A stretch of 64,000 nt of DNA from Phycisphaerae bacterium (GTDB lineage Bacteria; Planctomycetota; Phycisphaerae; Sedimentisphaerales; Anaerobacaceae). Position 1 is the first letter of the stretch, and the number at the start of each line of letters is the position of its first letter. A program made the position numbers and the translations under genes. Shown here in pieces: positions 25,294-34,428 of this stretch. The notes under the pieces were generated by a model. The model was not told the DNA's origin and did not search any database. It saw only the letters and a list, made by a program, of their open reading frames with translations. The stretch covers positions 248,001 to 312,000 of the forward strand of contig JAQTMR010000001.1 in the NCBI GenBank assembly GCA_028714255.1. The letters are read 5' to 3'.

Positions 25294-25398
25294 GGTTCGA
25301 CTCTTTCGACTTGGTTCGACGGGGCTCACCACAGGTCGCTCAAGACAGGTTTGCTCACCACAGGTTTATGATTTATGATTTTATAAGAACGAGACAGA

Positions 25399-26676
25399 AT
25401 GAAATTGATTGCAAGGAAATCACGTTTAAGAGGTGAAGTATCGATTCCCGGCTCGAAGTCCCACACCATCCGGGCCGTGGCAATCGCCTCTTTAGCTGAC
25501 GGTAACAGCAGTATCCGCAGGCCTTTAGCTTCGAGCGACACTCAATCCGCGGTCAACTGCTACCGCTCGTTAGGCGCAAAGATTGACACGGCTGATGCCG
25601 AGTGCTGGAAGGTCGCCGGCACCGCCGGTCGAGTAACGGCCCCTGCGGGAGTTATCGACGTAGGTAATTCCGGCACGACGCTGCGCGTAGCGATGGGTTC
25701 AGCGGCGCTGGCCGAGGCCGGCCAAAAGACAACATTTACCGGCGACGAACAAACACAGACTCGAACCATCGGGCCTTTAATGGAAGCACTAAACAGTTTA
25801 GGGGCGAAATGCAAATCCATTAAGAATAACGGCAAGGCACCGGTCGAGATAACGGGCCAAATCACGGGCGGCAGGGCCTCTATCGCGGCAGTGACCAGTC
25901 AATATCTATCCAGTCTGCTACTGTGTGCGCCTTTGGCGGCGGGAAATTCCGAAATAGATGTTACGCTGTTAAATGAGCCGGGGTACGTGCAGATGACGCT
26001 TGATTGGCTCGACAAGCAGGGAATCGAATACGAAAACGAGAATATGCAGCGTTTCAAAATCAAAGGCGGGCAAAGATATAAAAGTTTCGACGCGGCAATC
26101 GCCGCTGATTTTTCCAGCGCGACGTTCTTTCTCTGCGGCGGCGCGTTGTGCGGCGAAGATGTAAGTTTGCTCGGTCTGGATTTTTCGGACAGCCAGCCTG
26201 ACAAGGCGGTGGTCGATTATCTAAAGATGATGGGAGCCGATATCAGTATCGAGCCGGGGGCGGTAAGAATCAGGGCTTCTGCGCTTAAGGGCGCGGAGAT
26301 AGATATGAACGCAACGCCTGATGCGCTGCCCGCGATGGCGGTTACGGCGGCCTTTGCACAGGGCCAAACCCGCCTGGTGAATGTCGCTCAGGCACGGACC
26401 AAAGAAACCGACCGGATAAGCGCGATGGCATGTGAGCTGAAAAAACTGGGCGTAAGTGTTGAAGAATTCGCTGACGGGCTTATAATAGAGGGCGGTGCAC
26501 CCAAGCCAGCGGAGCTGCACGGCTGGGCAGACCATCGGATTGTAATGGCACTATCGCTGGCAGGTCTGAAGCTGGATGGCCAGTGCGTTATTGATACCGC
26601 TGAGGCGATGAGCGTGACGTTCCCCGATTACGCAGGATTGATGAAGAGCGTCGGTGCGAATATAGAGGTGAAATAA
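25399..26676 (+). CDS. aroA: 3-phosphoshikimate 1-carboxyvinyltransferase (EPSP synthase)
   Basis: The 425-residue product joins phosphoenolpyruvate to shikimate-3-phosphate, the sixth step of the shikimate pathway. It has the family start SIPGSKSHTIRAVAIASLADG, the VGNSGTTLRV loop (about residues 90-99) and the late LRxKETDRI-type block TKETDRISAMACELKKLG. It ends with the DHRIVMALSLAGL motif. Length is typical. The next gene, aroC, starts 12 bases downstream, so the last two shikimate steps are co-transcribed. Confidence 0.96.
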   Translation: MKLIARKSRLRGEVSIPGSKSHTIRAVAIASLADGNSSIRRPLASSDTQSAVNCYRSLGAKIDTADAECWKVAGTAGRVTAPAGVIDVGNSGTTLRVAMGSAALAEAGQKTTFTGDEQTQTRTIGPLMEALNSLGAKCKSIKNNGKAPVEITGQITGGRASIAAVTSQYLSSLLLCAPLAAGNSEIDVTLLNEPGYVQMTLDWLDKQGIEYENENMQRFKIKGGQRYKSFDAAIAADFSSATFFLCGGALCGEDVSLLGLDFSDSQPDKAVVDYLKMMGADISIEPGAVRIRASALKGAEIDMNATPDALPAMAVTAAFAQGQTRLVNVAQARTKETDRISAMACELKKLGVSVEEFADGLIIEGGAPKPAELHGWADHRIVMALSLAGLKLDGQCVIDTAEAMSVTFPDYAGLMKSVGANIEVK

Positions 26677-26688
26677 CAGGAGAAAAAA

Positions 26689-28011
26689 ATGATTGGTTGT
26701 TCTTTAGGACGGATGTTTCAGGTAACGGTTGCCGGCGGGTCTTATCAGGACGGGCTGACGGCGGTATTGCAGGGTGTTCCGCCGGGGATGTTACTGGCAG
26801 AGCAGGAAATTTACGGTGATTTGCTTCTTAGAAAGCCCGGCGCGGATGAGTTAAGCAGTCCGCGTAAAGAGCCTGACCTTCCAGTTATTTACTGCGGGCT
26901 AAACGCAGCCGAGACCATTGCAGGAGCTAAAAACAGAAACCATACCAACGGGACGCCACTGACGATTCTGATTCCCAACCTTGACCGGCACTTTATTCAC
27001 ATCGAACAATATCAGGATACGAACCGGACGCCCCGGCCGGGGCATGCGTCTTACGCTTCATTTATAAAATACGGTCCCGACGACGATGCTATCGGGGCGG
27101 GAATATTCAGCGGGCGATATACATCGACTATTGTCGCGGCAGGATATGTCGCCAAGAAGATTTTGAAAAAATGCGGTATCGAAATCTGTTCATACGTCAA
27201 GGAGCTCGCATCGGTGCGGTGTCCCGACGTCGCGCACGACAAGGCCCTGGAGTATTCCGAAAGATATAAAAAGATGCGATGCGACTTCGACCCGTTCTAT
27301 CAGCAGGTTTACGTCAACGGGCGAGTCACGATGGAGATGCGGTTCCTGGAGAAAATGAAGGTACTGGCGGAGATTGAGCAGGAAATCGACGCTATCCGCA
27401 GTAAGGCACCTAAGATGAAGGCTGACGCGATTAGAGACAAATACGGCGTGCATCCGGTACTGAACTGTCCGGATATCGACGCCGCCGAGGAGATGGTCAA
27501 GGCCTGCAACAAGATAACGAAAACAGGCGATTCGTCGGGCGGCGTTGTCGAGGTAGTCGTAACCGGCGTGCCTGCGGGTCTGGGTGAGCCGGTCTTTTAC
27601 AAACTCGACGCGGAACTCGGCAGGATGCTCGGCATCGGAGCCGTCAAAGGCGTCGAGGTCGGGGCGGGCTTTGCCGTGAAGGATATGACCGGCTACCAAT
27701 CCAACGACCAGATGCAGGCCAAAGACGGTAAGGTTATCTTCGATTCAAATAATGCCGGCGGTATTACTGGCGGACTCTCTACCGGTCAGCCAATAGTCGT
27801 CCGGCTTACGGTCAAGCCGACGCCAACAATCGACAAGCCCCAAAAGACCATCGATAAATATACCCTCGAGAACAAAGCCTTAGCAGCTATCACGAGACGT
27901 GACCCCACGATTGTGGCACGTATATGGCCGGTCGCCGAGAACTATACAGCTATGGTGATACTCGACCATCTGCTCGCACACTACGGCTACCAGGCGCTCA
28001 AGGCTAAATAA
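26689..28011 (+). CDS. aroC: Divergent chorismate synthase
   Basis: The 440-residue product should remove phosphate from EPSP to form chorismate with reduced FMN. It has RPGHASY (His119), the SGRYTST block and the strong C-terminal SNNAGGITGGLSTGQPIVVR signature. The N-terminal GESHG signature, which carries one of the two catalytic His residues in known enzymes, reads GGSYQ, with Tyr19 in place of His. It is also longer than the usual 350-390 residues, with an inserted segment at about 200-245. Position directly after aroA, with AGGAG before the ATG, supports the role. A deviant active site or reduced activity is possible. Confidence 0.85.
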   Translation: MIGCSLGRMFQVTVAGGSYQDGLTAVLQGVPPGMLLAEQEIYGDLLLRKPGADELSSPRKEPDLPVIYCGLNAAETIAGAKNRNHTNGTPLTILIPNLDRHFIHIEQYQDTNRTPRPGHASYASFIKYGPDDDAIGAGIFSGRYTSTIVAAGYVAKKILKKCGIEICSYVKELASVRCPDVAHDKALEYSERYKKMRCDFDPFYQQVYVNGRVTMEMRFLEKMKVLAEIEQEIDAIRSKAPKMKADAIRDKYGVHPVLNCPDIDAAEEMVKACNKITKTGDSSGGVVEVVVTGVPAGLGEPVFYKLDAELGRMLGIGAVKGVEVGAGFAVKDMTGYQSNDQMQAKDGKVIFDSNNAGGITGGLSTGQPIVVRLTVKPTPTIDKPQKTIDKYTLENKALAAITRRDPTIVARIWPVAENYTAMVILDHLLAHYGYQALKAK

Positions 28012-28034
28012 AACGGCTTTTGCAGATAATAAAA

Positions 28035-28065
28035 AAAGGCCCGAGTTTTTTAAACCCGGGCCTTT
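28035..28065. terminator. Rho-independent terminator between aroC and the beta-helix gene
   Basis: AAAGGCCCG (28035-28043) pairs with CGGGCCTTT (28057-28065). A-rich and T-rich flanks lie on both sides, so it can end both the aroC transcript and the convergent minus-strand transcript. Confidence 0.85.
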
Positions 28066-28090
28066 GGTTTTTCTTACATTCGCATTTTTA

Positions 28091-31000
28091 TTAATAGCAC
28101 GGCAAAGAAACTGACCAGGCACTGGTATTTCCGAGGTTATCACGCACATGGAAATGGAAGTAGAGGAACTGGCCTGCTCTGCCTATGGGGATATTCTCCC
28201 ATACCCGTTCGGTCGTCCAGCCGCTATTGATGGAGCTAATAGTGGTGCATTCGAAGTAATACCACACTCCGTTACCTCCCGCGTCCGTGGCTTCCGCCGC
28301 TGTCATACTCGCATAGGCATTTAATCCGCTTCCGGTTTCATAAGGCACTACTTCCCACGACACAGGTGCCGGGGCAGTGGAATCCGGTGGCGGCGGCGGT
28401 ACTGTGATTGCTGGAGTAGTTGCTCCAAGCACAGTTGACCAGCCGGTTTGGTTATGCCAAACTGACGTGTCGCGAGCCATAACCCTATAAGTATATGTCG
28501 TCGAAGGAAGACATGTTGTATCCTGCCATGCGGGGCTACTCTGCCAGCCGCTGTTCACTGCCGTGTTATCGGCGTTCTCGAAATAATACTCTACGCCAGA
28601 GGTGTCATCGACAGCGGTTGTGGCCACCATTGCTATCGCAGTCGGCAAAGTCGCATAAGGAGCGGTCAGCCAAGTCATAGGATTAGGTATCGGCGGATTG
28701 TGGTCTTCCGGCGGAGGGGGCAACTCACCGATTATTGCATATCGGGTTGGCGACCATCCGGTCTTATTGCCGCTTTCACCTGTTCCATCGTCGGGAATCT
28801 GCTCACCAGCATCTCGTGCCCTTACCCTGTAGCCGTATTCGACACCAATAACGAGATTAGGGTCTGTATAATTCGGGTCATCCTGCCAGCCGCTGTCATT
28901 GCAATCACCGTAAACACAATCGAAGTAATACTGGACATTGCCTACCCAGAAATCCCATGCGTCAGTAGTAATCCGTGCAGTCATACTAACTGAATTAGGA
29001 TGTTCCGGCGACGATGACGAATAAGGCTCTATTTCCCACTCGCTCGGATTAGGAGCAGGAGGATAGGTATCTTCAGCGAGCCAGCATTCAAAGAAAAGCA
29101 ACAGGTCTTCGAAGTCAACATAGGTATCAAGGGTAACGTCTGCATGCTGGCACCAGCTATTATCCCACGAACAATCCTCGCTGAGCCAGTTTAAGGCAAA
29201 TATTGCAAAATCCTCGTAATTGATGATGCCGTCACGGACCAGTTCGCAGAATCTGCATGGTTGCGCGTCCGGAGTGAACGGATAATGATAGCCCATATCC
29301 ACCACCTGCCGGTCTGGTCTTTCATCGTTACGAGTTGTGTATCCATCCATACCAAGATTTGCCGCAGAGCTGCTACCTGCATCGACACAACTGCTGTTGA
29401 CCACTTGTCCGGCAGCAATTTGACTTAGATAGTAACTGCCGAGCGGTCCAACTACGAAAAACGGATTAATGTTGATGTTTCCGACAATCCAGTTGAAAAC
29501 GCAACCCTGGTCAACAAAGACATAAGATTGCCCGCCCTGAACATCGCTGTATAAAACATTTATGATAGAAGGTCTCGGGTCATATTCAAAACCGGTTCCG
29601 ACAGCAAGCTGGGGACCTCTCGAAGCGAAGTTGCCCCAGATGATGCTGTCAATTATATCAGTAGAACCATCAGAGGCACAATATAATCCGCCGCCGTATC
29701 CGGTTCCAGAATCACCTGCAACTACGTTGCCGGCTATTGTACAGTTGGAAACGGTTAGTGAAGCAAAGATGTTGGCCGATACTCCGCCACCGTCCCTTCC
29801 GGCTGCATTGTTTACGAATAGACAGTTATCCACCGACACGGTAGTATTTTCACCAGCGAAATACGCACCGCCTCCTGAAGACTCGGCTTGATTGCTGCTA
29901 ACGTTGCAATCGATGATATCCACATCTGTTGCCCAGAAATGCAGGCCACCACCTATACCCAGAACGTCAGGGTCATCAGAGGCGGCTATATTGCCTATGA
30001 AATTGGAGCGGAGTATAGTTGCCTGGCCATGCTCACTGAACAACCCACCACCCTGAAATGACAAATTGGATGTAAAGTCGCAATCGCTGATTACCGTATT
30101 TGAGTCAGAAAAGTGTAATCCGCCGCCGGAATCGGCATTATTTCCACTGAATGTGCAATTGGCAAATTTGAGTTTAGCGGTATCTTCAGCACACACACCG
30201 CCGCCATGACCAAGATAAGGGTCAATCCGATTGTCCGGCGGGTCGTTCGGTTCGGAAGAGACGTTGTCAGCTATCGTGCAGCCGATAAATGTTATATTCG
30301 AATCGGCTGCGCAATAGACACCGCCACCAAAGCTTGGTATCTCGTAGGGAATTAACGGCTCCATAGGTCGAAGTGAGGGGAATTGTTCACCACCCTGTCC
30401 ACTCAGACCGCCTTGAGCAAGATTTCTGCTGATTTCACAATCTATAAAAGTAACATTACTGCTCTCATCAATAAATACGCCTCCGCCTAAGCCACCATAC
30501 CATCGATAGTCACCGAGGTAAGAACCGCTCGGGGGTGGATACACCCCACGGAAGTAATAATGATAATAAGCCGCCCAGTCCCAGCTCCAGACTTGCCATA
30601 GGTTGCTGTTAGATACAACAGTTGAATGGTCATAATCATATACAGGGAATTCGGGGGTACCAGTTATGCTCCAGTTGCCTCCGTAATTGGCACTTCCTCC
30701 GTTATCCTGCTCGTTGCCGCCATTGCCGCCAGTACCGCCTCGGGCCTGATTATCAATAATCCGGCAGTTTATAAATGTCGGACTGCTGTTGAAACCGCAG
30801 TACACTGCGCCTCCCCATGCAAAGCCGCCCCAGCCTCCCCTGCCGGCGTTATGAGTGTCATCGGCACCAATGCCATCGCCGCCTTGACCGCCAATTACTA
30901 TATTGTCTCTCATTACACAGTTTTTAATAACTGGGCCGCCGCCATAATATATATAAATTGCGGCACCACAAACCATGCCACCATCGTAACCGTTAGGATG

Positions 31001-34000
31001 GCCTTCCTCTCTATCGCCATCATCAGCCTCGCCCCAGTATCCACCGCAGTTTCGAATCGTGAAGCCGTTGAAAATAGTATCAGCATCAGTAGAAGACCCA
31101 AACGTAACACCACTATTAGTATAACCATCCTGATGCGGTGACTGCATGTATCCATCAATAATTGTTGCTGCGACACAGCAGGGGTCATCAGGATTCAAAG
31201 ACCTGACAGTAATAGATTTATCTATTGAAAGTGAAATACCGGAATATCCGCCATAATAAACACCGGGATAGACCACAACCGTATCGCCGTTATTGGCGGC
31301 AGAAACTGCGTCCTGAATGGTTGAATAATAACCCTGTTGTCCGCCACCTGTGACAACTATAAGGGTTTTCGGTTTTGGCAGTTCTTCAAACTGGACACCA
31401 ATAATTTTGTCGGAATTTATAATAACGGTACTCGTCACAGCAATGGAATAATCATTGTCGGTTCCACTCCAGCCCTTAACCTGCCAGCCGACAGCCGGCG
31501 TTGCAGTCAGCGTTACTACTGCACCGGCACTATAAGTGCCGCTGGTCGGTGAAATTGAACCCTCACCAGAAGTAACACTTGCTGTTAACTGGAATTCTTC
31601 AACTCCGGTACTATCAGGATAATGATACCCTCTATCAACCTGTCCGGCATCTGCGATGTTATCTGTTCGGGTCGTGAAGACATCCAGACCGAGGTTTGCA
31701 GCGGTATCGCTGCCGTTGTCCAGAGCCTGACTGTTACTTGTCTGGCCGGCGACGCCAATCTGGCTTAGATAATAATCGCCGAGTGGACCTGTTACAAATA
31801 ATGGGTTGCCATATAAATTAGCAACACCGCCGGGGGGAATGCTGTCAACCTGGCCTGCGCCCGTATAAACTAATCCTGTCCCTGAATCATAGTAATCACC
31901 ATCAGGGTTATTATAGAATAAACTGTATTTTACAATTGCGTTGCCGCCGAAGGCCTGTTCGTGTATTGCGTGATTATTGCACCCCTTGAATATGCAATCG
32001 GTAATATTGGGCTCGGAGATAAAATCAGAATATATTGCGCTGCCGTAAACGCCTGCTAAATTACCGCTGAAGGTACAGTTGCCGATATCTGGAGTAGTAT
32101 CGGAGCAGAATATCGAACCGCCGTAAACATCGGCGGAGTTGCCGGTAATAAGGCAGTTAAAAACCTTCTGCGCAGATGCCCATCCATAGAAACTGATGGC
32201 ACCTCCGTTGCCGCCCGCCGGATAGAAACCATCGGCAGAATTGTCGCTAATAGTGCAATTACTTATTTCCGCCGAAGCGTACCAACAATCGAAGCCGCCG
32301 CCGTTGCCGCCTATGGCTTTATTCCCATTGACTATACAGCCATTAGCAGAGAAGTCTCCATTTACCAGGTCCAGACCGCCGCCATTCCGGGCAGTGTTGC
32401 TAACAAAGTAGCAATTGGTAAATTTGGTGTTGTGGAAGTTCTCGGAAGAGAAACCGCCGCCATACACGGCCTGGTTCTCGCTAAAGTTGCAGGTATTGAC
32501 GTCTATTGTCAAAATTACGCCGCCGGTATAGGCATCGACTGCACCGCCGTAGCCACTTGCTATATTGCCGCTGAACGAACAGTTCGTAAGGTGTAAGCTG
32601 CTTTTAGACTTCAAAGCTCCGCCGTCGTTTTTGGCTGAATTGCCCCCGAAGACACAATTCCGAATGTTTATGCTGGCGGAAGAACCTATGTAAACAGCGC
32701 CACCGGAACCAAAATCAATGTTGTGGTCGATTGCAAGGTCGCTACCATCATCAGGGTCAGAGTTGCCCATAAATAAACACTTGCGGTTCGGGTCATAGGA
32801 ATTGTTGATATTCACCGTGCACAAATCGCCGCAATAGACCGCACCGCCAAGGTTGCCCGTAAAGTCACAGGAATTGAGAATCACGGCGTTATCATTCTCA
32901 GAATACAAAGCGCCGCCTACGGTATATGCCCAAGAACTTGTGCCCATGTAAGGATTTCTATTTTCGTAGGCCTTGTTACCGGTGAACGTACAATTGGTAA
33001 AGTATGAATCTGATGTTACATAATAGACAGCACCACCGGCAATATTACCATCGGCAATTACCGTACCATTGAAGCCGTCCGTAGCCAGGCCGCCTTCTCC
33101 CCCCCCCTGGCCTGCCAAACCGCCTTCTGCCCATGTCCCGGTCGTAGCGATGTTGTTAGTGAAAGTGCAGTTTTTAACGATAGGGCTGCTTCCCCTTTCG
33201 GCATAAATGGCACCACCCCTACCGTCACCCCTGCTATCTCCGGCGTTTCCACCGAAACCCCCATCTCCTTGATCGGAGTTACCACCATTTCCACCTCTGC
33301 CGCCACAGCCGCCTCTGGCAACATTATTTATTATAGTACAATTAACAATGCAAGGGTCGCTATTGGTAATACAGGCGATAGCGCCACCATAACCGTTTCC
33401 ATGGGCTTCGCCGCCCCGGCCACCCCACTGCCCGTCAGCTTCTTCTGTCGGAAGATTATTGACATCATCAATATTCCCACTACAGGGATCAATGTCTGCC
33501 CGTGTATAGTGGAGCCAAGGTCCATCGAAACCATCAGCCCCATGGCCTCCCTGGGCTCCGGTAACGGTACAATTTTCTATCACACAGTATTGGATAAGGG
33601 GAGAAGAGCCCTTGCAGAATATTGCGCCGCCATAACCACTGCCAGTGGCAGGATCTCCATGATCAGCATAAGGCGGACTCTCAAGGGGATTAAGAAGGTC
33701 GATTGGGACAAAACGACTTACAGGCCTACCGTCGTAGCCCGATACACCATCAACACCTTTGGGGCCTCTGGCGTAACCGTTTCTGATGGTAAAACCTATA
33801 ACTTTACTGCTGGCCTTTTCACTACTATGAAACCGAAAGGCACGGTTTGCGGCTCCACCATTCTCCTCGCTGGAAACAGTCAACGGCAGACCGACATCAC
33901 CCCCACAATCGATAATCGTGGCATTAATAATGGCCGGATCGGGGTCGTCAAGGTTAATCATACTCTTTACTGTAATGGCCCGTGTGTTAGGAAAAGTTAA

Positions 34001-34201
34001 ACCGTGACTGAAGTCCAGGTTAATGTTGCCGGAACCGCTATAGGTGCCCGGTGCAACAACGACCACATCGCCATTTACAGCAGCGTCAATACCGCTCTGA
34101 ATAGTGGGGTAGTCCCTTGACGGAACAAACAAGGTTTTCGCAGAGACAAAAGTCTGTATAGATAACAAAATTAATGAGGTAATCAGAATCTGCCGTTTCA
34201 T
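28091..34201 (-). CDS. Giant secreted right-handed beta-helix protein with dockerin
   Basis: This 2036-residue secreted protein starts with a signal peptide (residues 1-21). A first parallel beta-helix region (about 22-860) has many repeats like NCTFSGNxAxGYGGAV, followed by an InlB-B/bacterial Ig-like repeat (about 868-935; GEGSISPTSGTYSAGA). A second beta-helix covers about 945-1640. A dockerin-like pair (about 1650-1715; YEDFAIFALNWL and FEDLLLFFECWL) precedes three repeats of about 100 residues (1720-2036) sharing YYFE...SGW and YRVRARD. Such proteins bind or degrade polysaccharide or serve as adhesins; no catalytic motif could be assigned. Gly/Asn-rich loops make it prone to internal recombination. 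The ATG has AGGAGCAGGA upstream. Confidence 0.85.
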   Translation of the reverse strand: MKRQILITSLILLSIQTFVSAKTLFVPSRDYPTIQSGIDAAVNGDVVVVAPGTYSGSGNINLDFSHGLTFPNTRAITVKSMINLDDPDPAIINATIIDCGGDVGLPLTVSSEENGGAANRAFRFHSSEKASSKVIGFTIRNGYARGPKGVDGVSGYDGRPVSRFVPIDLLNPLESPPYADHGDPATGSGYGGAIFCKGSSPLIQYCVIENCTVTGAQGGHGADGFDGPWLHYTRADIDPCSGNIDDVNNLPTEEADGQWGGRGGEAHGNGYGGAIACITNSDPCIVNCTIINNVARGGCGGRGGNGGNSDQGDGGFGGNAGDSRGDGRGGAIYAERGSSPIVKNCTFTNNIATTGTWAEGGLAGQGGGEGGLATDGFNGTVIADGNIAGGAVYYVTSDSYFTNCTFTGNKAYENRNPYMGTSSWAYTVGGALYSENDNAVILNSCDFTGNLGGAVYCGDLCTVNINNSYDPNRKCLFMGNSDPDDGSDLAIDHNIDFGSGGAVYIGSSASINIRNCVFGGNSAKNDGGALKSKSSLHLTNCSFSGNIASGYGGAVDAYTGGVILTIDVNTCNFSENQAVYGGGFSSENFHNTKFTNCYFVSNTARNGGGLDLVNGDFSANGCIVNGNKAIGGNGGGFDCWYASAEISNCTISDNSADGFYPAGGNGGAISFYGWASAQKVFNCLITGNSADVYGGSIFCSDTTPDIGNCTFSGNLAGVYGSAIYSDFISEPNITDCIFKGCNNHAIHEQAFGGNAIVKYSLFYNNPDGDYYDSGTGLVYTGAGQVDSIPPGGVANLYGNPLFVTGPLGDYYLSQIGVAGQTSNSQALDNGSDTAANLGLDVFTTRTDNIADAGQVDRGYHYPDSTGVEEFQLTASVTSGEGSISPTSGTYSAGAVVTLTATPAVGWQVKGWSGTDNDYSIAVTSTVIINSDKIIGVQFEELPKPKTLIVVTGGGQQGYYSTIQDAVSAANNGDTVVVYPGVYYGGYSGISLSIDKSITVRSLNPDDPCCVAATIIDGYMQSPHQDGYTNSGVTFGSSTDADTIFNGFTIRNCGGYWGEADDGDREEGHPNGYDGGMVCGAAIYIYYGGGPVIKNCVMRDNIVIGGQGGDGIGADDTHNAGRGGWGGFAWGGAVYCGFNSSPTFINCRIIDNQARGGTGGNGGNEQDNGGSANYGGNWSITGTPEFPVYDYDHSTVVSNSNLWQVWSWDWAAYYHYYFRGVYPPPSGSYLGDYRWYGGLGGGVFIDESSNVTFIDCEISRNLAQGGLSGQGGEQFPSLRPMEPLIPYEIPSFGGGVYCAADSNITFIGCTIADNVSSEPNDPPDNRIDPYLGHGGGVCAEDTAKLKFANCTFSGNNADSGGGLHFSDSNTVISDCDFTSNLSFQGGGLFSEHGQATILRSNFIGNIAASDDPDVLGIGGGLHFWATDVDIIDCNVSSNQAESSGGGAYFAGENTTVSVDNCLFVNNAAGRDGGGVSANIFASLTVSNCTIAGNVVAGDSGTGYGGGLYCASDGSTDIIDSIIWGNFASRGPQLAVGTGFEYDPRPSIINVLYSDVQGGQSYVFVDQGCVFNWIVGNININPFFVVGPLGSYYLSQIAAGQVVNSSCVDAGSSSAANLGMDGYTTRNDERPDRQVVDMGYHYPFTPDAQPCRFCELVRDGIINYEDFAIFALNWLSEDCSWDNSWCQHADVTLDTYVDFEDLLLFFECWLAEDTYPPAPNPSEWEIEPYSSSSPEHPNSVSMTARITTDAWDFWVGNVQYYFDCVYGDCNDSGWQDDPNYTDPNLVIGVEYGYRVRARDAGEQIPDDGTGESGNKTGWSPTRYAIIGELPPPPEDHNPPIPNPMTWLTAPYATLPTAIAMVATTAVDDTSGVEYYFENADNTAVNSGWQSSPAWQDTTCLPSTTYTYRVMARDTSVWHNQTGWSTVLGATTPAITVPPPPPDSTAPAPVSWEVVPYETGSGLNAYASMTAAEATDAGGNGVWYYFECTTISSINSGWTTERVWENIPIGRAGQFLYFHFHVRDNLGNTSAWSVSLPCY

Positions 34202-34237
34202 TTTCCTGCTCCTGTATTATTTCGCGTGTAGAACCGG

Positions 34238-34278
34238 CGCTGTTACCAGCGGGACGATACACATAGAAAAAGTCCCGC
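34238..34278 (-). promoter_or_regulatory. Mutually exclusive hairpins in the beta-helix gene leader
   Basis: GCGGGAC and GTCCCGC (34249-34255 and 34272-34278) form a 7-bp stem. CGCTG and CAGCG (34238-34242 and 34247-34251) form a second stem that shares bases 34249-34251 with the first. Both lie in the 5' leader, about 40-75 bases upstream of ATG 34201, and cannot form fully at the same time. Confidence 0.4.
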
Positions 34279-34428
34279 AGACCCACCGCCACAATGAAAT
34301 GCCAACATAACCACGCAGTGAGTCAACCGATATCCATCACGCAATACCCTATATACTCTTAAGTGCACCTAACTGTCTGTTATGTTACACTTTTTTTCCA
34401 GAATTTTACAAATATACCTGCCGAAAGT

